Shown: in pieces, positions 41,875 through 50,358 of the stretch
Numbering within the stretch: position 1 is the first letter of the stretch
Layout of the letters: every line of letters starts with the position of its first letter
Assembly (NCBI GenBank): GCA_016865505.2
Contig: AP025252.1
Coordinates: 4,548,137 to 4,612,136 of the forward strand
DNA from: Bryobacterales bacterium F-183
GTDB taxonomy: Bacteria; Acidobacteriota; Terriglobia; Bryobacterales; Bryobacteraceae
Direction: 5' to 3'
Length of the DNA stretch: 64,000 bases
Program-made: the position numbers and the translations under genes
The notes under the pieces: model-generated
What the model saw: the letters and a program-made list of their open reading frames with translations, nothing else
Told to the model about the DNA's origin: nothing
Databases searched by the model: none

Positions 41875-42544
41875 TTCCCTGACTTTTCGCTATCGCGGAC
41901 CGGAGGCGGAGGCGGAATGCACCATGACTAGCTCTTCTTCTTGGACTGTGTCTTGTTCGGAGGCTAGGGCCGCCATCAAATTCACCAGATCCATTGAAAA
42001 GGATGGGGTAGTTGTGAGTTCTTGTTGCACGGTGTCCATGCCTGAATTCATCGGCAAGGAAGGCGGGTTGCGGTAGTTTTTTCCGGGGAAAGATTTAGCG
42101 GCCGGCTCGGGATTGGGTTGGGCGGGGTTTGCGAGGATTTCGCGGGTGTCAGGATTTGAGGAAAAATCTATTGGAGGGGTGCTTTTGGAAGGGCAACCAC
42201 TAGTCCCGAGCCGGACCAATCTCCTGACGCAGAACTAGTGAGCAATTGGCGGACCAAAACATAAATGTGAGGAAATGTTTGTAAGGATGAGCAATATCGC
42301 GTCGTAAATGAACAGGATGGAAGAAACAATTGCAGGTAGAACTTTCTGTGGATCCTTTTCGACTAGGATTTGTAGGGGGTTAAGGGTGCTTCCACCACAG
42401 TATCTAGTGTTATCCACAGAAGGACCACAGCATTCTGTGGTTGGCATCCTTTACTTCGGCTCTGGGAGCGCTTACCATGGACTTACCCCGAGATCCGCGC
42501 CACATGTCTTTCCTAACGTCAGCCGGTAAAAAAGGAGCGGTCCA
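41875..42544 (+). other. Gene-poor 670-bp intergenic region upstream of smc
   Basis: No convincing gene was found between the hydrolase start at 41874 and smc. A minus-strand frame of 109 codons at 41890-42219 (Pro/Ser/Thr-rich) lacks a ribosome binding site and known motifs, so it is not called. The part from about 42220 is clearly more AT-rich than the genes around it and contains five CCACAG hexamers. AAACAT at 42257-42262 is repeated inverted as ATGTTT about 12 nt further. The smc start lies at the right end behind AAAAAAGGAG. Confidence 0.6.
42345..42440 (+). promoter_or_regulatory. Cluster of five CCACAG/CTGTGG hexamers, one in a perfect DnaA-box match
   Basis: CTGTGG or CCACAG occurs at 42346-42351, 42395-42400, 42414-42419, 42425-42430 and 42435-42440. 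The third is inside TTATCCACA (42410-42418), a perfect classical DnaA box; the fourth and fifth form the palindrome CCACAGCATTCTGTGG. TCTGTGGAT at 42345 and ATCCACAGA at 42412 are also inverted to each other. The hexamer should occur far less than once by chance in this length. It could be a DnaA-binding cluster or an operator of smc. Confidence 0.5.
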
Positions 42545-45500
42545 TTGCTCAAACTGAAACGAGTCGAAATCCAAGGCTTCAAGTCTTTTGTTGATCGCAC
42601 GGAGATGCGGTTCAACGGAGCTGGTATTGCGGCGATTGTCGGTCCGAACGGCTGTGGCAAGTCCAACTTGAGCGACGCGATCAGTTGGGTGCTTGGCGAG
42701 CAATCTGCAAAGAGCTTGCGTGGCGCTCGTATGGAAGACGTGATCTTTGCCGGTACCCGCGACCGCAAACCGGTCGGGATGGCCTCTGTCACCATGACTT
42801 TGGTGGACCCGAACTACGTTCCCGCAGTGGAACCGGTGGATGCGGCTCTGCCGGCGGACGGGGAAGCGGCTGCGAATAAGGAAAACGGCGCGGGTAATCA
42901 AAACGGCAAGAATATCCTGCTGGCGGCGAACGGGGAAATTACCATTACCCGCCGGCTGTATCGGTCCGGCGATAGTGAGTATCTGATCAACGGCCGGAAT
43001 GCCCGCTTGCGCGATATCCAGGACATCTTCATGGGTTCGGGCTTGGGGCCGGAGAGCTACGCGATTATCGAGCAGGGGCGTATCGGGCAGATCCTATCGA
43101 ATAAACCTCAGGATCGCCGCGCGATTATCGAAGAAGCCGCTGGGATCACCAAGTTCAAGACTCGTAAGCGGCTCGCGGAAGCCAAGCTTGAGGGTGCGAA
43201 GCAGAACCTGTCGCGTGTGTTCGATATTCTCGAAGAAGTCGGACGGCAGGTCAACTCACTCAAGCGGCAGGCGGCAAAAGCCAAGCGTCATGAAGAGCTT
43301 AGGGAGGAAATGTTAACGTTCCTCCGCACGGCTGTGACGGGGCGTTACCGGATCCTGGAACGCGAGGCGACGAAGCTCGCTTTGGATCTGAATCTGGCGT
43401 CGAACGAGTACCAAGAGTTCTCAACGCAGGTTACGGATCGCGAATCGACTCTAGGCACGGTGAAGCAGCAGTTTTTCGAAACCGAGCAGAAGCTAACCGC
43501 TGAGCGTGCAAGACTTTCCGAGGCCAAACTGGAAGCGGAACGTACACGTTCTAAGTTGGACATGCAGTCTCGCCAAGTGAGTACGATTGACGAGCGCGTG
43601 ACTGTCGGTCAGGCTGAAGCCGAGCAGATCGGGCAGCGGTTGCAGCAGATGCAGTTCGATTTCGGCAATCAGGCTGAGTCGCTTGCTGAACTGAACCAGG
43701 TGACCGAGGATGCCCGGCAGCGAATGGCTGCCAAGAACGACGAGCGCGAACAACTCCAACGGAGTCTGCGGGAAAGAGAGCAAACCATCGAGTCGTCGCG
43801 GCAGGCGTCGATTCGTTTGATGGGTGAGCTTTCGACCCTCAAGAACCAGCTTGCGCAGGTGGAGGAGTACCTGTCGTCGGTCGGCCGCGACATGGCTCGC
43901 CTGACTGCAGACGAGGAGAGCGCGACGGCAGAGTTGGAGCGCCTGGAAGGGGTGCGGGTCGACCTCGGCCAGCAGATGTCTGTGCGGCAGAGTGAACTGC
44001 AGAATGTTGCCGAGCAGCGCCGGACAGTGGAAGGTACGCTGACGCAGCGCCGGGCGATGGCGCAGGAACACCGGCGAAAGCTGGAGCAGTTGCGAGCGGA
44101 ACTTTCGAAGCAAAAAGCTCGTCGCGATTCGCTTGAAGAAGTCATTTCGCACCGAACATATACGACAGAATCCGTGAAGCGCTTGTTTAAGGCGATCGAG
44201 CAGGGTAAAGTCGAGGGTTTGAAGCCCGCAGGCGTTCTGGCGGACTTTGTGGAAGTCACGGACCCAACGTACGAAAAGGCGATGGAAGTATTCCTTCACG
44301 AAGAACTGGAGTACGTCGTCGTGAAGTCGTGGAATGAAGCGGAGCAAGGTGTCGAATTGATGCGGTCCGGCGTGGACGGTCGCGCGACCTTCCTGGTGGA
44401 GCCGAGCGGTGCGGGCGGGGAACTGGGTCCCGTTCGGGTAGTAGAGGGTGGTCCCGGTAACACGCGATTGAGCGACATCTTGCGGTTTACGAACGGGCTG
44501 AGTCAAGCGCCGCCGCAGATTCTGCCACGTATCGCAAATTGCTATCTGACAGAGGGTCGCGATGCGGCTCAGAAGTTGGCTGTGCAGTACCCGGATTCGT
44601 ACTTCCTGACGCCGGACGGTATTTCTTACCACGGGCTGGCGGTAAGCGGAGGCAAGAAGACGGGTAGTGGTCCACTGGCGCTGAAGCGCGAGCTTCGTGA
44701 GTTGATCGAGTTCGTGGAGCACCGCCAGGCGGAAGTCAACGAAACCGGAACGCAACTGGAAGCGCTGGAGACCGAGATCCAGGATCTGGCTGAGGAGTTG
44801 GAGCGGTTGCGCCAGGTCCAGCAGACGCAGGAAAAGGATGCGCTGGTGCTCGACCAGGAGTTCCGGAAGCTCAAGGACGAGCAGAATCGCGCGACGCAGC
44901 GGTTGAATGCTGCCCGGGGTGAACTTGGCCGTATCCGCAAGGAGCAGGAGCGGGCTACTGAGGTCAAGGAACGGAATACGCGAGCGGTTGCCGAGAAGGA
45001 AACGCTGCGGGCGGAACAGGAACAGTCGCAGGAAGCGGCGCGGTCCGATGTATCCGAGATGCGGAACCAGTTCAGCCGCGTGACAGAAGAGCATGGTCAG
45101 TTGCGGGCGGAACTGGCGGGGCTCGAGGAGCGGCGCCGCGGTGAGCAGTCGTCACAGGCGCGGCTGGAAAATCAGATTCGCGAATTGACGGCGCGTAGCC
45201 AGACCTTGGCCGGTGAATTGCAGCGTCTGGCTGAGAATCGGGCGGCGTTGTTGACGAACAATACCGAGTTGGACGCCCGTGCGAAGGCGCTGGCCGAAGA
45301 GATTGCGGCGCGCGAAACGGTGACGGCTGAGTTGGCAACGGCTGAGGAAGCGTTGCGTACTCAGTTGAATGCCGCCGAAGAGGCGCTGAAGCAGTTGCGT
45401 GGAGAAGCGCAGAGTTCGCAGGAAAAGCGGTCTGCTACTGAGATTGAGTTGGTGAAGCGCCAGGCCGACCTGAAGTACCTGGAAGAGACGTCGCGTAAGG

Positions 45501-46267
45501 AATTGAATGCATCGCCCGCGGAATTGGTCGCGGCAGTGGGCGATGACATCGAAGTTCCGGAAGAGGCGTTGATCGAAGCGGAAGCTAAGTACCAGGAAAC
45601 AAAGGCTCGCATTGAAGCGATGGGCGGCGTAAACCCGCAGGCGCTGGAGGAGTTCCAGGAGTCGCAGCAGCGCTATGACTTCCTGAACGCCCAGCGCCAG
45701 GATCTTCTGGATTCGATTCGCGATACCGAAAAGGCGATCGCAGAAATCGATGTGGAGTCGCGCAAGCGGTTCTCGGATGCGTTTGAAATCATCAATGTGA
45801 ACTTCCGCAAGATGTTTTCGACGCTATTCGGCGGAGGTACGGGCGAGATGCGGTTGACGGACGAGTCGAATGTGTCCGAATCGGGCATCGACATTGTTGC
45901 GTCGCCGCCGGGAAAGAAGTTGCAGTCGGTGCTGTTGTTGTCGGGTGGCGAGAAATCGCTGACGGCGATGGCGCTGCTGATGGCGATCTTCCAATATCAG
46001 CCCAGCCCGTTCTGCGTGCTGGACGAGGTGGACGCGCCGCTCGATGAGCCGAACACCGTCCGATTGACGAATCTTTTGAAGGAGATGGCGGCGCAGACGC
46101 AGTTTGTCGTCATCACCCACGCCAAGCGTACGATGGAGGCCGCGCAGGCACTGTACGGTGTGACCATGCAGGAGCCGGGCGTATCGAAATTGGTATCCGT
46201 GAGGTTCCAGCCGCCGCCACAGCAGGCCGAACTTAGCCTGCAGCAAGCCGCTACCGCTAACGCGTAG
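42545..46267 (+). CDS. smc: Chromosome partition protein SMC
   Basis: SMC is the ATPase arm of the bacterial condensin that also needs ScpA and ScpB, encoded at 23748-25421. The 1,240-residue protein starts with TTG behind AAGGAG and reads LKLKRVEIQGFKSFVDRTEM. Walker A is GPNGCGKS (33-40). Two long coiled coils flank the hinge around residues 550-660 (EGLKPAGVLADFVEVTDPTY and FLVEPSGAGGELGPVRV). The head closes with LLLSGGEKSLTAMALLMAIF and Walker B CVLDEVDAPLDEPN. An unusual insert with PADGEAAANKENGAGNQNGK lies at about 100-118 in the N-terminal head. A terminator follows at 46347. Confidence 0.97.
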   Translation: MLKLKRVEIQGFKSFVDRTEMRFNGAGIAAIVGPNGCGKSNLSDAISWVLGEQSAKSLRGARMEDVIFAGTRDRKPVGMASVTMTLVDPNYVPAVEPVDAALPADGEAAANKENGAGNQNGKNILLAANGEITITRRLYRSGDSEYLINGRNARLRDIQDIFMGSGLGPESYAIIEQGRIGQILSNKPQDRRAIIEEAAGITKFKTRKRLAEAKLEGAKQNLSRVFDILEEVGRQVNSLKRQAAKAKRHEELREEMLTFLRTAVTGRYRILEREATKLALDLNLASNEYQEFSTQVTDRESTLGTVKQQFFETEQKLTAERARLSEAKLEAERTRSKLDMQSRQVSTIDERVTVGQAEAEQIGQRLQQMQFDFGNQAESLAELNQVTEDARQRMAAKNDEREQLQRSLREREQTIESSRQASIRLMGELSTLKNQLAQVEEYLSSVGRDMARLTADEESATAELERLEGVRVDLGQQMSVRQSELQNVAEQRRTVEGTLTQRRAMAQEHRRKLEQLRAELSKQKARRDSLEEVISHRTYTTESVKRLFKAIEQGKVEGLKPAGVLADFVEVTDPTYEKAMEVFLHEELEYVVVKSWNEAEQGVELMRSGVDGRATFLVEPSGAGGELGPVRVVEGGPGNTRLSDILRFTNGLSQAPPQILPRIANCYLTEGRDAAQKLAVQYPDSYFLTPDGISYHGLAVSGGKKTGSGPLALKRELRELIEFVEHRQAEVNETGTQLEALETEIQDLAEELERLRQVQQTQEKDALVLDQEFRKLKDEQNRATQRLNAARGELGRIRKEQERATEVKERNTRAVAEKETLRAEQEQSQEAARSDVSEMRNQFSRVTEEHGQLRAELAGLEERRRGEQSSQARLENQIRELTARSQTLAGELQRLAENRAALLTNNTELDARAKALAEEIAARETVTAELATAEEALRTQLNAAEEALKQLRGEAQSSQEKRSATEIELVKRQADLKYLEETSRKELNASPAELVAAVGDDIEVPEEALIEAEAKYQETKARIEAMGGVNPQALEEFQESQQRYDFLNAQRQDLLDSIRDTEKAIAEIDVESRKRFSDAFEIINVNFRKMFSTLFGGGTGEMRLTDESNVSESGIDIVASPPGKKLQSVLLLSGGEKSLTAMALLMAIFQYQPSPFCVLDEVDAPLDEPNTVRLTNLLKEMAAQTQFVVITHAKRTMEAAQALYGVTMQEPGVSKLVSVRFQPPPQQAELSLQQAATANA

Positions 46268-46346
46268 ATTGTGACGGGCGGCCGAGGTTAGACGCCCACC
46301 CTACGCTCGTACTACGGCTAAGGCTATACTGGAATCTGACGCAGTC

Positions 46347-46397
46347 GGGCTCGGTGACCTTGAGTGTATGCTTCAGGGGTGACCGAGCCCTTTTTTT
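46347..46397 (+). terminator. Rho-independent terminator of smc
   Basis: GGGCTCGGT (46347-46355) pairs with ACCGAGCCC (46382-46390); past one mismatch, ACC (46357-46359) and GGT (46378-46380) extend the stem. The loop is long, 18 nt. Seven T follow at 46391-46397. Confidence 0.8.
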
Positions 46398-46404
46398 CAT
46401 GCCT

Positions 46405-47136
46405 TTACGGGAATGCGGCGACATACATAGTGGGCGTCTGGCTCTTGTTGCTGTAATACCAAGCCTCGTCGACGGTTGTGCCAGAGATTTGGTTCGACCC
46501 GGCGCCGTACAGCACAAGATTGTCGCCACGTTCCTCGTCGCTGCGTTCGGACTCGCGAACGGTCTGGACGGAGATCCCGCGGAGGTAGCCGGAGTTGGCG
46601 ATCGCCAAGCCGATGCCTCGCGCAACGGAGCAGTCCGCTGGGTCGTTCATCTTTTCCCAAATCTCTTTGCCAAGGCTTTTGAGGAAGCGCATCGCCGCCG
46701 GGTTGTGAGGTGAGAGTTCGGCGACCATCATTGAGCCGAGAATGCGGATCTTGAGGACGCAGCGTCCACCCAAAGCCCAAGCGCCGTTCTTGCCGGAGTA
46801 GTGCATCGACTCGTTCATGAGCGCCTGTTGCTGCTGGACACAATAGAGCGCGCCGGCTCCCGGGATGTGACCATTGCGCGAAGGTCCGCTGAAACGGTTG
46901 CCGAGATCGATGCTTTCGTCGGGCCCCACAAGCAGTTTGTTGGCAGTGACCTTGGAGACATGCTTGACGGGAGGTACGGGTTCCGGCAGTGCGGTGTAGG
47001 GACTGTTAGGGTTGATGGAACGATATACGAAGGAGTTGGTCCCGATGACGGTGGTAGGGATTTCCCGCGCCGCGATTTTCTTGGTCGCGGCGTCGTAGAC
47101 GGTCGCCAGCAGGGCTGGGTTGAGAAGCTTGGGCAT
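46405..47136 (-). CDS. Unknown protein, possible RES-domain family
   Basis: The 243-residue protein has no signal peptide. The stretch VYRSINPNSPYT, then NRFSGPSRNGHIPGAGALYC followed by QQQQALMNE, resembles the RES-domain pattern of an early Arg, a GALYC-like strand and a following ALxE. A later IANSGYLRGISVQTVRESER then GDNLVLYG fits its C-terminal half. RES proteins are NAD-degrading toxins; here the domain is longer and no antitoxin gene of the usual kind is adjacent. The assignment rests on motif resemblance only. The gene is convergent with smc and divergent from the arabinofuranosidase. Confidence 0.55.
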   Translation of the reverse strand: MPKLLNPALLATVYDAATKKIAAREIPTTVIGTNSFVYRSINPNSPYTALPEPVPPVKHVSKVTANKLLVGPDESIDLGNRFSGPSRNGHIPGAGALYCVQQQQALMNESMHYSGKNGAWALGGRCVLKIRILGSMMVAELSPHNPAAMRFLKSLGKEIWEKMNDPADCSVARGIGLAIANSGYLRGISVQTVRESERSDEERGDNLVLYGAGSNQISGTTVDEAWYYSNKSQTPTMYVAAFP

Positions 47137-47166
47137 GAACTGGTCCTAACGGATAACGCGGATTCG

Positions 47167-47186
47167 GCATAAGATATGGCTTATGC
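47167..47186 (+). promoter_or_regulatory. Inverted repeat over the start of the arabinofuranosidase gene
   Basis: GCATAAG (47167-47173) and CTTATGC (47180-47186) form a perfect 7-bp inverted repeat around ATATGG. It spans both the -10-like TAAGAT (47170-47175) and the ATG at 47183. As DNA it could be an operator that blocks the promoter; if transcription starts at the ATG it cannot be an RNA hairpin. Confidence 0.4.
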
Positions 47187-48835
47187 GACGGAGAGACTTT
47201 CTGACGACGACAACCGCGGCCACCATCGGTGCGGCGGGGTTACTGCATGGGCAGCAGACAGCTAGTGCCCGGGTAGAGGTGCTGGTGAATGAGCCGATTG
47301 GAAGGATTGCTCCGGAAATCTACGGGCACTTTGTCGAGCACCTGGGCGGTGTCGTGTACGACGGGGTGTGGGTCGGCGTCGAGTCGAAGATCCCGAATGT
47401 GGGCGGGCTGCGTAAGCAGTTGATTGATGCGTTTGCGAAGGTGAAGCCGGGCGTCGTGCGTTGGCCGGGCGGATGTTTTGCAGATAGCTACAACTGGCGC
47501 GACGGCATCGGACCTCGCAATACGCGGCCGAAGCGCGTCAATTTTTGGGACGGGTCGAATGAGTGGCCCAAAGGTGCACCGAAGGATGGGCCTACGCGGT
47601 ACGACCCGAACTGGTTCGGAACGGTCGAATTTCTGCGGTTCGCCAAGGCTGTGGGTGCGAAGCCGTATCTTGCAGCCAATGTGCGTAGCCTGACGGCGCG
47701 CGACTTTTACGAATGGGTGGATTACTGTAACGCTCCAGCAGGTACGACGACACTCGGCGAGTTGCGCGAGGCGCATGGTGCGAAGGATCCGTTCAACGTC
47801 GAGTACTGGGGTGTGGGGAACGAAAGCTGGGGTTGCGGTGGCAACTTCAATCCGGAAGAGTATCTGGTGGAGTACCGGCGGTTTGCCGAGTGGGTTCCGA
47901 AGTTCGGATTGCCGCTAAAGTACATCGGGTCGGGTCCGAATAGCGGGGACTTGAGCTGGACGCGGCGGTTCTTTGACAAGCTGGCGCAGAAGGGCGGCTT
48001 TGGTTCCATGTGGGGCTGGGGTCTGCATCACTATTCGTGGAATGTGTCGGGCGGCAAGACCACGGATTGGGTGGAAGGCAAAGGCACTGCGATCGGGTAT
48101 CCGGAGAACGAGTGGTACGAACTGCTGGCGGATTCCGACAAGATGGAGCATCTGATCACGGCGAACTGGGCGATTATGGGCGAGTTTGACCGGCAGCATC
48201 GGGTGAAGTTGGCCGTGGACGAATGGGGCGCGTGGTTCCGGCCTGGGTCGTCTGTGGCGAATACGCATTTGTTGGGGCAGCAGTCCACAATGCGCGACGC
48301 GGTGCTGGCGGGCATGACGCTCGATACGTTCCACCGGCATGCGGATAAGGTGGCGATGGCGAACATCGCGCAGTTGGTGAACTGTCTGCAGGCGCTGTTT
48401 TTTGCGCATGAGGACAAGTTCGCGACCACGCCTACATACCATGTGTTCGACATGTACGCCGCGCATCAGAATAAGCAGAGCCTGCGTACCTTGGTGGCTT
48501 GCGATGATCTGCGGTTTGACCGGCATGGCAAGCAGGCGTCGCTGCGCGGGCTGTCGGCATCGTCGTCTTTGGACGGGAAGCAGTTGATTCTGACGATTAC
48601 GAATCCGGATCCCAAGGCGGCTCGGGAGATTGAGGTACAGCTGCGCGGGGCGGCGGGGATACGGACGTCGCAGGTAACGGTGTTGGAGACGGGCGGCGAT
48701 ATTCAGGCGCACAACACGTTTGAGGCTCCGAACCGGGTGACCTTGAAGGCTGGTAATGCTGCGGCAAGCGGGTCGACGTTGCGGTACAAGGCTCCGGCAG
48801 CGTCGGTGACGAAGTTTGAGGTCGCGCTGGCGTAG
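47183..48835 (+). CDS. Tat-exported alpha-L-arabinofuranosidase (GH51)
   Basis: The 550-residue enzyme has a twin-arginine signal (MRRRDFLTTTTAATIGAAGL) and a GH51 barrel: IAPEIYGHFVEHLGGVVYDG, VKPGVVRWPGGCFADSYNWR, acid/base Glu in VEYWGVGNESWGCGGN and nucleophile Glu in KLAVDEWGAWFRPG. The C-terminal beta-sandwich follows. It should release arabinose from plant arabinans or arabinoxylans in the periplasm or outside. Cofactor-independent Tat export is common for glycosidases in this lineage. It has no Shine-Dalgarno; TAAGAT sits 7 nt before the ATG. The remnant HigB gene follows after 6 bp. Confidence 0.93.
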   Translation: MRRRDFLTTTTAATIGAAGLLHGQQTASARVEVLVNEPIGRIAPEIYGHFVEHLGGVVYDGVWVGVESKIPNVGGLRKQLIDAFAKVKPGVVRWPGGCFADSYNWRDGIGPRNTRPKRVNFWDGSNEWPKGAPKDGPTRYDPNWFGTVEFLRFAKAVGAKPYLAANVRSLTARDFYEWVDYCNAPAGTTTLGELREAHGAKDPFNVEYWGVGNESWGCGGNFNPEEYLVEYRRFAEWVPKFGLPLKYIGSGPNSGDLSWTRRFFDKLAQKGGFGSMWGWGLHHYSWNVSGGKTTDWVEGKGTAIGYPENEWYELLADSDKMEHLITANWAIMGEFDRQHRVKLAVDEWGAWFRPGSSVANTHLLGQQSTMRDAVLAGMTLDTFHRHADKVAMANIAQLVNCLQALFFAHEDKFATTPTYHVFDMYAAHQNKQSLRTLVACDDLRFDRHGKQASLRGLSASSSLDGKQLILTITNPDPKAAREIEVQLRGAAGIRTSQVTVLETGGDIQAHNTFEAPNRVTLKAGNAAASGSTLRYKAPAASVTKFEVALA

Positions 48836-48841
48836 CAGAGT

Positions 48842-48964
48842 GTGAAGCGGTTCTTTAAGAGCAAGCCATTCCTTCGGTTCTCTCGTAAGGAAGGCATTCC
48901 CGACGATGCACTCTGCCTTGCGGTGGCGCGAGCAAAGGCGGGAAGCATTGATGCTACTGTCTAG
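48842..48964 (+). pseudogene. N-terminal remnant of a HigB/RelE-type toxin
   Basis: A 40-codon frame from GTG 48842 to TAG 48962 reads FFKSKPFLRFSRKEGIPDDA then LCLAVARAKAGSIDATV. That is the conserved first third of RelE-like HigB toxins (PF06296 type), whose next segment (GGGLIKxR, GKSGGYR, GFAKN) is missing. In another frame, about 48949-49034 reads ALLTIPEAVLDEMFKMV, which could be the C-terminal helix, so an internal deletion of roughly 50-60 codons is likely. The intact antitoxin follows at 49038. The call rests on motif recognition, without alignment. Confidence 0.65.
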
Positions 48965-49037
48965 CGCGCTCCTCACCATTCCGGAGGCCGTTCTCGATGA
49001 AATGTTCAAAATGGTGAATACGTGGAGTTCTTCTGCA

Positions 49038-49358
49038 ATGGCCAGAACTAGCAAGCGAAAGAGCGACGGATTGGATGCTGCCATGTACGAGATGGCGGCG
49101 GGGCTGCATCGCGCTGGAGTGTTAGGCGACCAGGCATTTCGCGAGTTTCAGAATGAAGAGCCGGTGCCGAGTCTTAGCCCTGAGGAGATTCGTGCACTTC
49201 GCGAGCGAGAGAACGTCAGCGAGTTGGAGTTCAGCGTTCACTTGAACGTATCTAAAGACTCCGTCCGGCAATGGGAGCGCGGGCAAACCAAGCCCGCTGG
49301 TGCCGCTATGAAGCTCCTGTCATTGGTACAGCGCAAAGGGCTGGATGCCATCCGTTAG
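49038..49358 (+). CDS. HigA/NadS-like antitoxin (HTH)
   Basis: ATG at 49038 gives 106 residues. The protein reads like antitoxins of HigA type encoded after HigB: SDGLDAAMYEMAAGLHRAGV, then LSPEEIRALRERENVSELEF and the Xre helix-turn-helix VHLNVSKDSVRQWERGQTKP with AGAAMKLLSLVQRKGLDAI. In intact modules it neutralises the upstream HigB toxin and represses the operon; the toxin here is broken (48842-48964). In-frame codons reach back to 48906, but those lie in the toxin remnant. It overlaps the next gene by 14 bp. Confidence 0.88.
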   Translation: MARTSKRKSDGLDAAMYEMAAGLHRAGVLGDQAFREFQNEEPVPSLSPEEIRALRERENVSELEFSVHLNVSKDSVRQWERGQTKPAGAAMKLLSLVQRKGLDAIR

Positions 49359-50331
49359 CCGACGTTCGCTGCTGGTTGCCGCCCCCTTCGTACTTCGTGC
49401 GCAACAACAGACTGCCGTTTTGGGGCAGGGAAGCCATCGCTATCGGGTGGTTCCCAGTTGGGGCGTGCTCGATGAGAAGACTCCCGTCAAGAACTGCCAT
49501 GGTTTGGTGCAGGACCGTGAAGGCCACATCATCCTGTTGACCGATCACACGGCAAACAACGTCATCGTGTACGACAAGCGGGGCAAGCTGGTGTCCAAGT
49601 GGGGGACCCAGTTTCCCGGCGCGCATGGACTTTCCATCGTGCGCGATTCTCTGTTCATTACCGATCTCGAAACGCACAAGGTGGTGAAGACCACGCTCGA
49701 TGGCAAGGTGTTGCAGGAGTGGGGTTGGCCTTCCGATACCGGCAAGTATTCGAAAGAGGCCGAATACAAGCCGTCGTGGACCTTGCACCGATCCGACGGT
49801 GGATTCTATGTGCTCGACGGGTACGGGCGCGACTACATCGTCGACTACGACCGCGACGGCAAGTTCCGGCGCATTTTTGGTGGCAAGGAAGGCGGCATCG
49901 TACATTGGGGTCCACATGGCGGCATGATGGATCGCAAGGATTCGTTGCTGATTGCGATGAGCGACCAGCAGTACCTGATGCGACTCAATGCCAAGGGCGA
50001 AAAGCTGCAGCAGGTGGATATGCCGGGTGGGAATCCGCGGCAGATTCGCAAGTTCAAGAATCGCTACTATGTCGCGCATTTGGGCGATAATTGGCCCAAA
50101 GATCGCAATAGCCGCGGGTTCTTATCGATTCTCGACGACAAGCTGCATGTGATCTCGAATGTTGCCGGGTCTGCGCCGGAATACGAGGACAACGGCAAGC
50201 TGCGGCCGATGCGGCATACCGAAGATGTGTTCCTGCATCCGCATGACCTGACGGTGGACGACGAGGGCAGCATTTACGTCGCGCAGTTCGCTTCCGGCAA
50301 TACGTATCCGATCAAGCTGGAGCGCGTGTAA
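49345..50331 (+). CDS. Exported six-bladed beta-propeller (NHL-like) protein
   Basis: The protein has 328 residues with an export signal containing twin arginines (SRRSLLVAAPFVLRAQQQ). NHL-type blades follow: GLVQDREGHIILLTDHTANN, VIVYDKRGKLVSKWGTQFPG, HGLSIVRDSLFITDLETHKV, PSWTLHRSDGGFYVLDGYGR and DLTVDDEGSIYVAQFASGNT. Peptidyl-glycine-alpha-amidating lyase-like and strictosidine-synthase-like proteins share this fold; no catalytic residue set was found. It may be co-translated with the antitoxin gene it overlaps. Confidence 0.8.
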   Translation: MPSVSRRSLLVAAPFVLRAQQQTAVLGQGSHRYRVVPSWGVLDEKTPVKNCHGLVQDREGHIILLTDHTANNVIVYDKRGKLVSKWGTQFPGAHGLSIVRDSLFITDLETHKVVKTTLDGKVLQEWGWPSDTGKYSKEAEYKPSWTLHRSDGGFYVLDGYGRDYIVDYDRDGKFRRIFGGKEGGIVHWGPHGGMMDRKDSLLIAMSDQQYLMRLNAKGEKLQQVDMPGGNPRQIRKFKNRYYVAHLGDNWPKDRNSRGFLSILDDKLHVISNVAGSAPEYEDNGKLRPMRHTEDVFLHPHDLTVDDEGSIYVAQFASGNTYPIKLERV

Positions 50332-50337
50332 CGTTGC

Positions 50338-50356
50338 GGATACACTAAAAGTATCC
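50338..50356 (+). promoter_or_regulatory. Inverted repeat in the acnA promoter region
   Basis: GGATAC (50338-50343) and GTATCC (50351-50356) enclose ACTAAAA. The -10-like TACACT (50341-50346) overlaps the left arm and the right arm ends 2 nt before the acnA ATG. It could be an operator for aconitase control. No second copy was seen. Confidence 0.35.
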
Positions 50357-50358
50357 CG

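Noticed and set aside
41890-42219. Minus-strand 109-codon frame in the gap before smc
   Set aside because: No ribosome binding site, promoter or recognised motif; composition is Pro/Ser/Thr-rich. It could be a small gene, but evidence is too thin to call.
42220-42544. Replication origin
   Set aside because: Only one exact DnaA box was found and no dnaA, dnaN or gidA neighbour exists; the cluster is kept as a regulatory observation.
43493-45094. Minus-strand 533-codon open frame inside smc
   Set aside because: Leu/Arg/Gln-rich shadow of the SMC coiled coil; no start signal or known domain.
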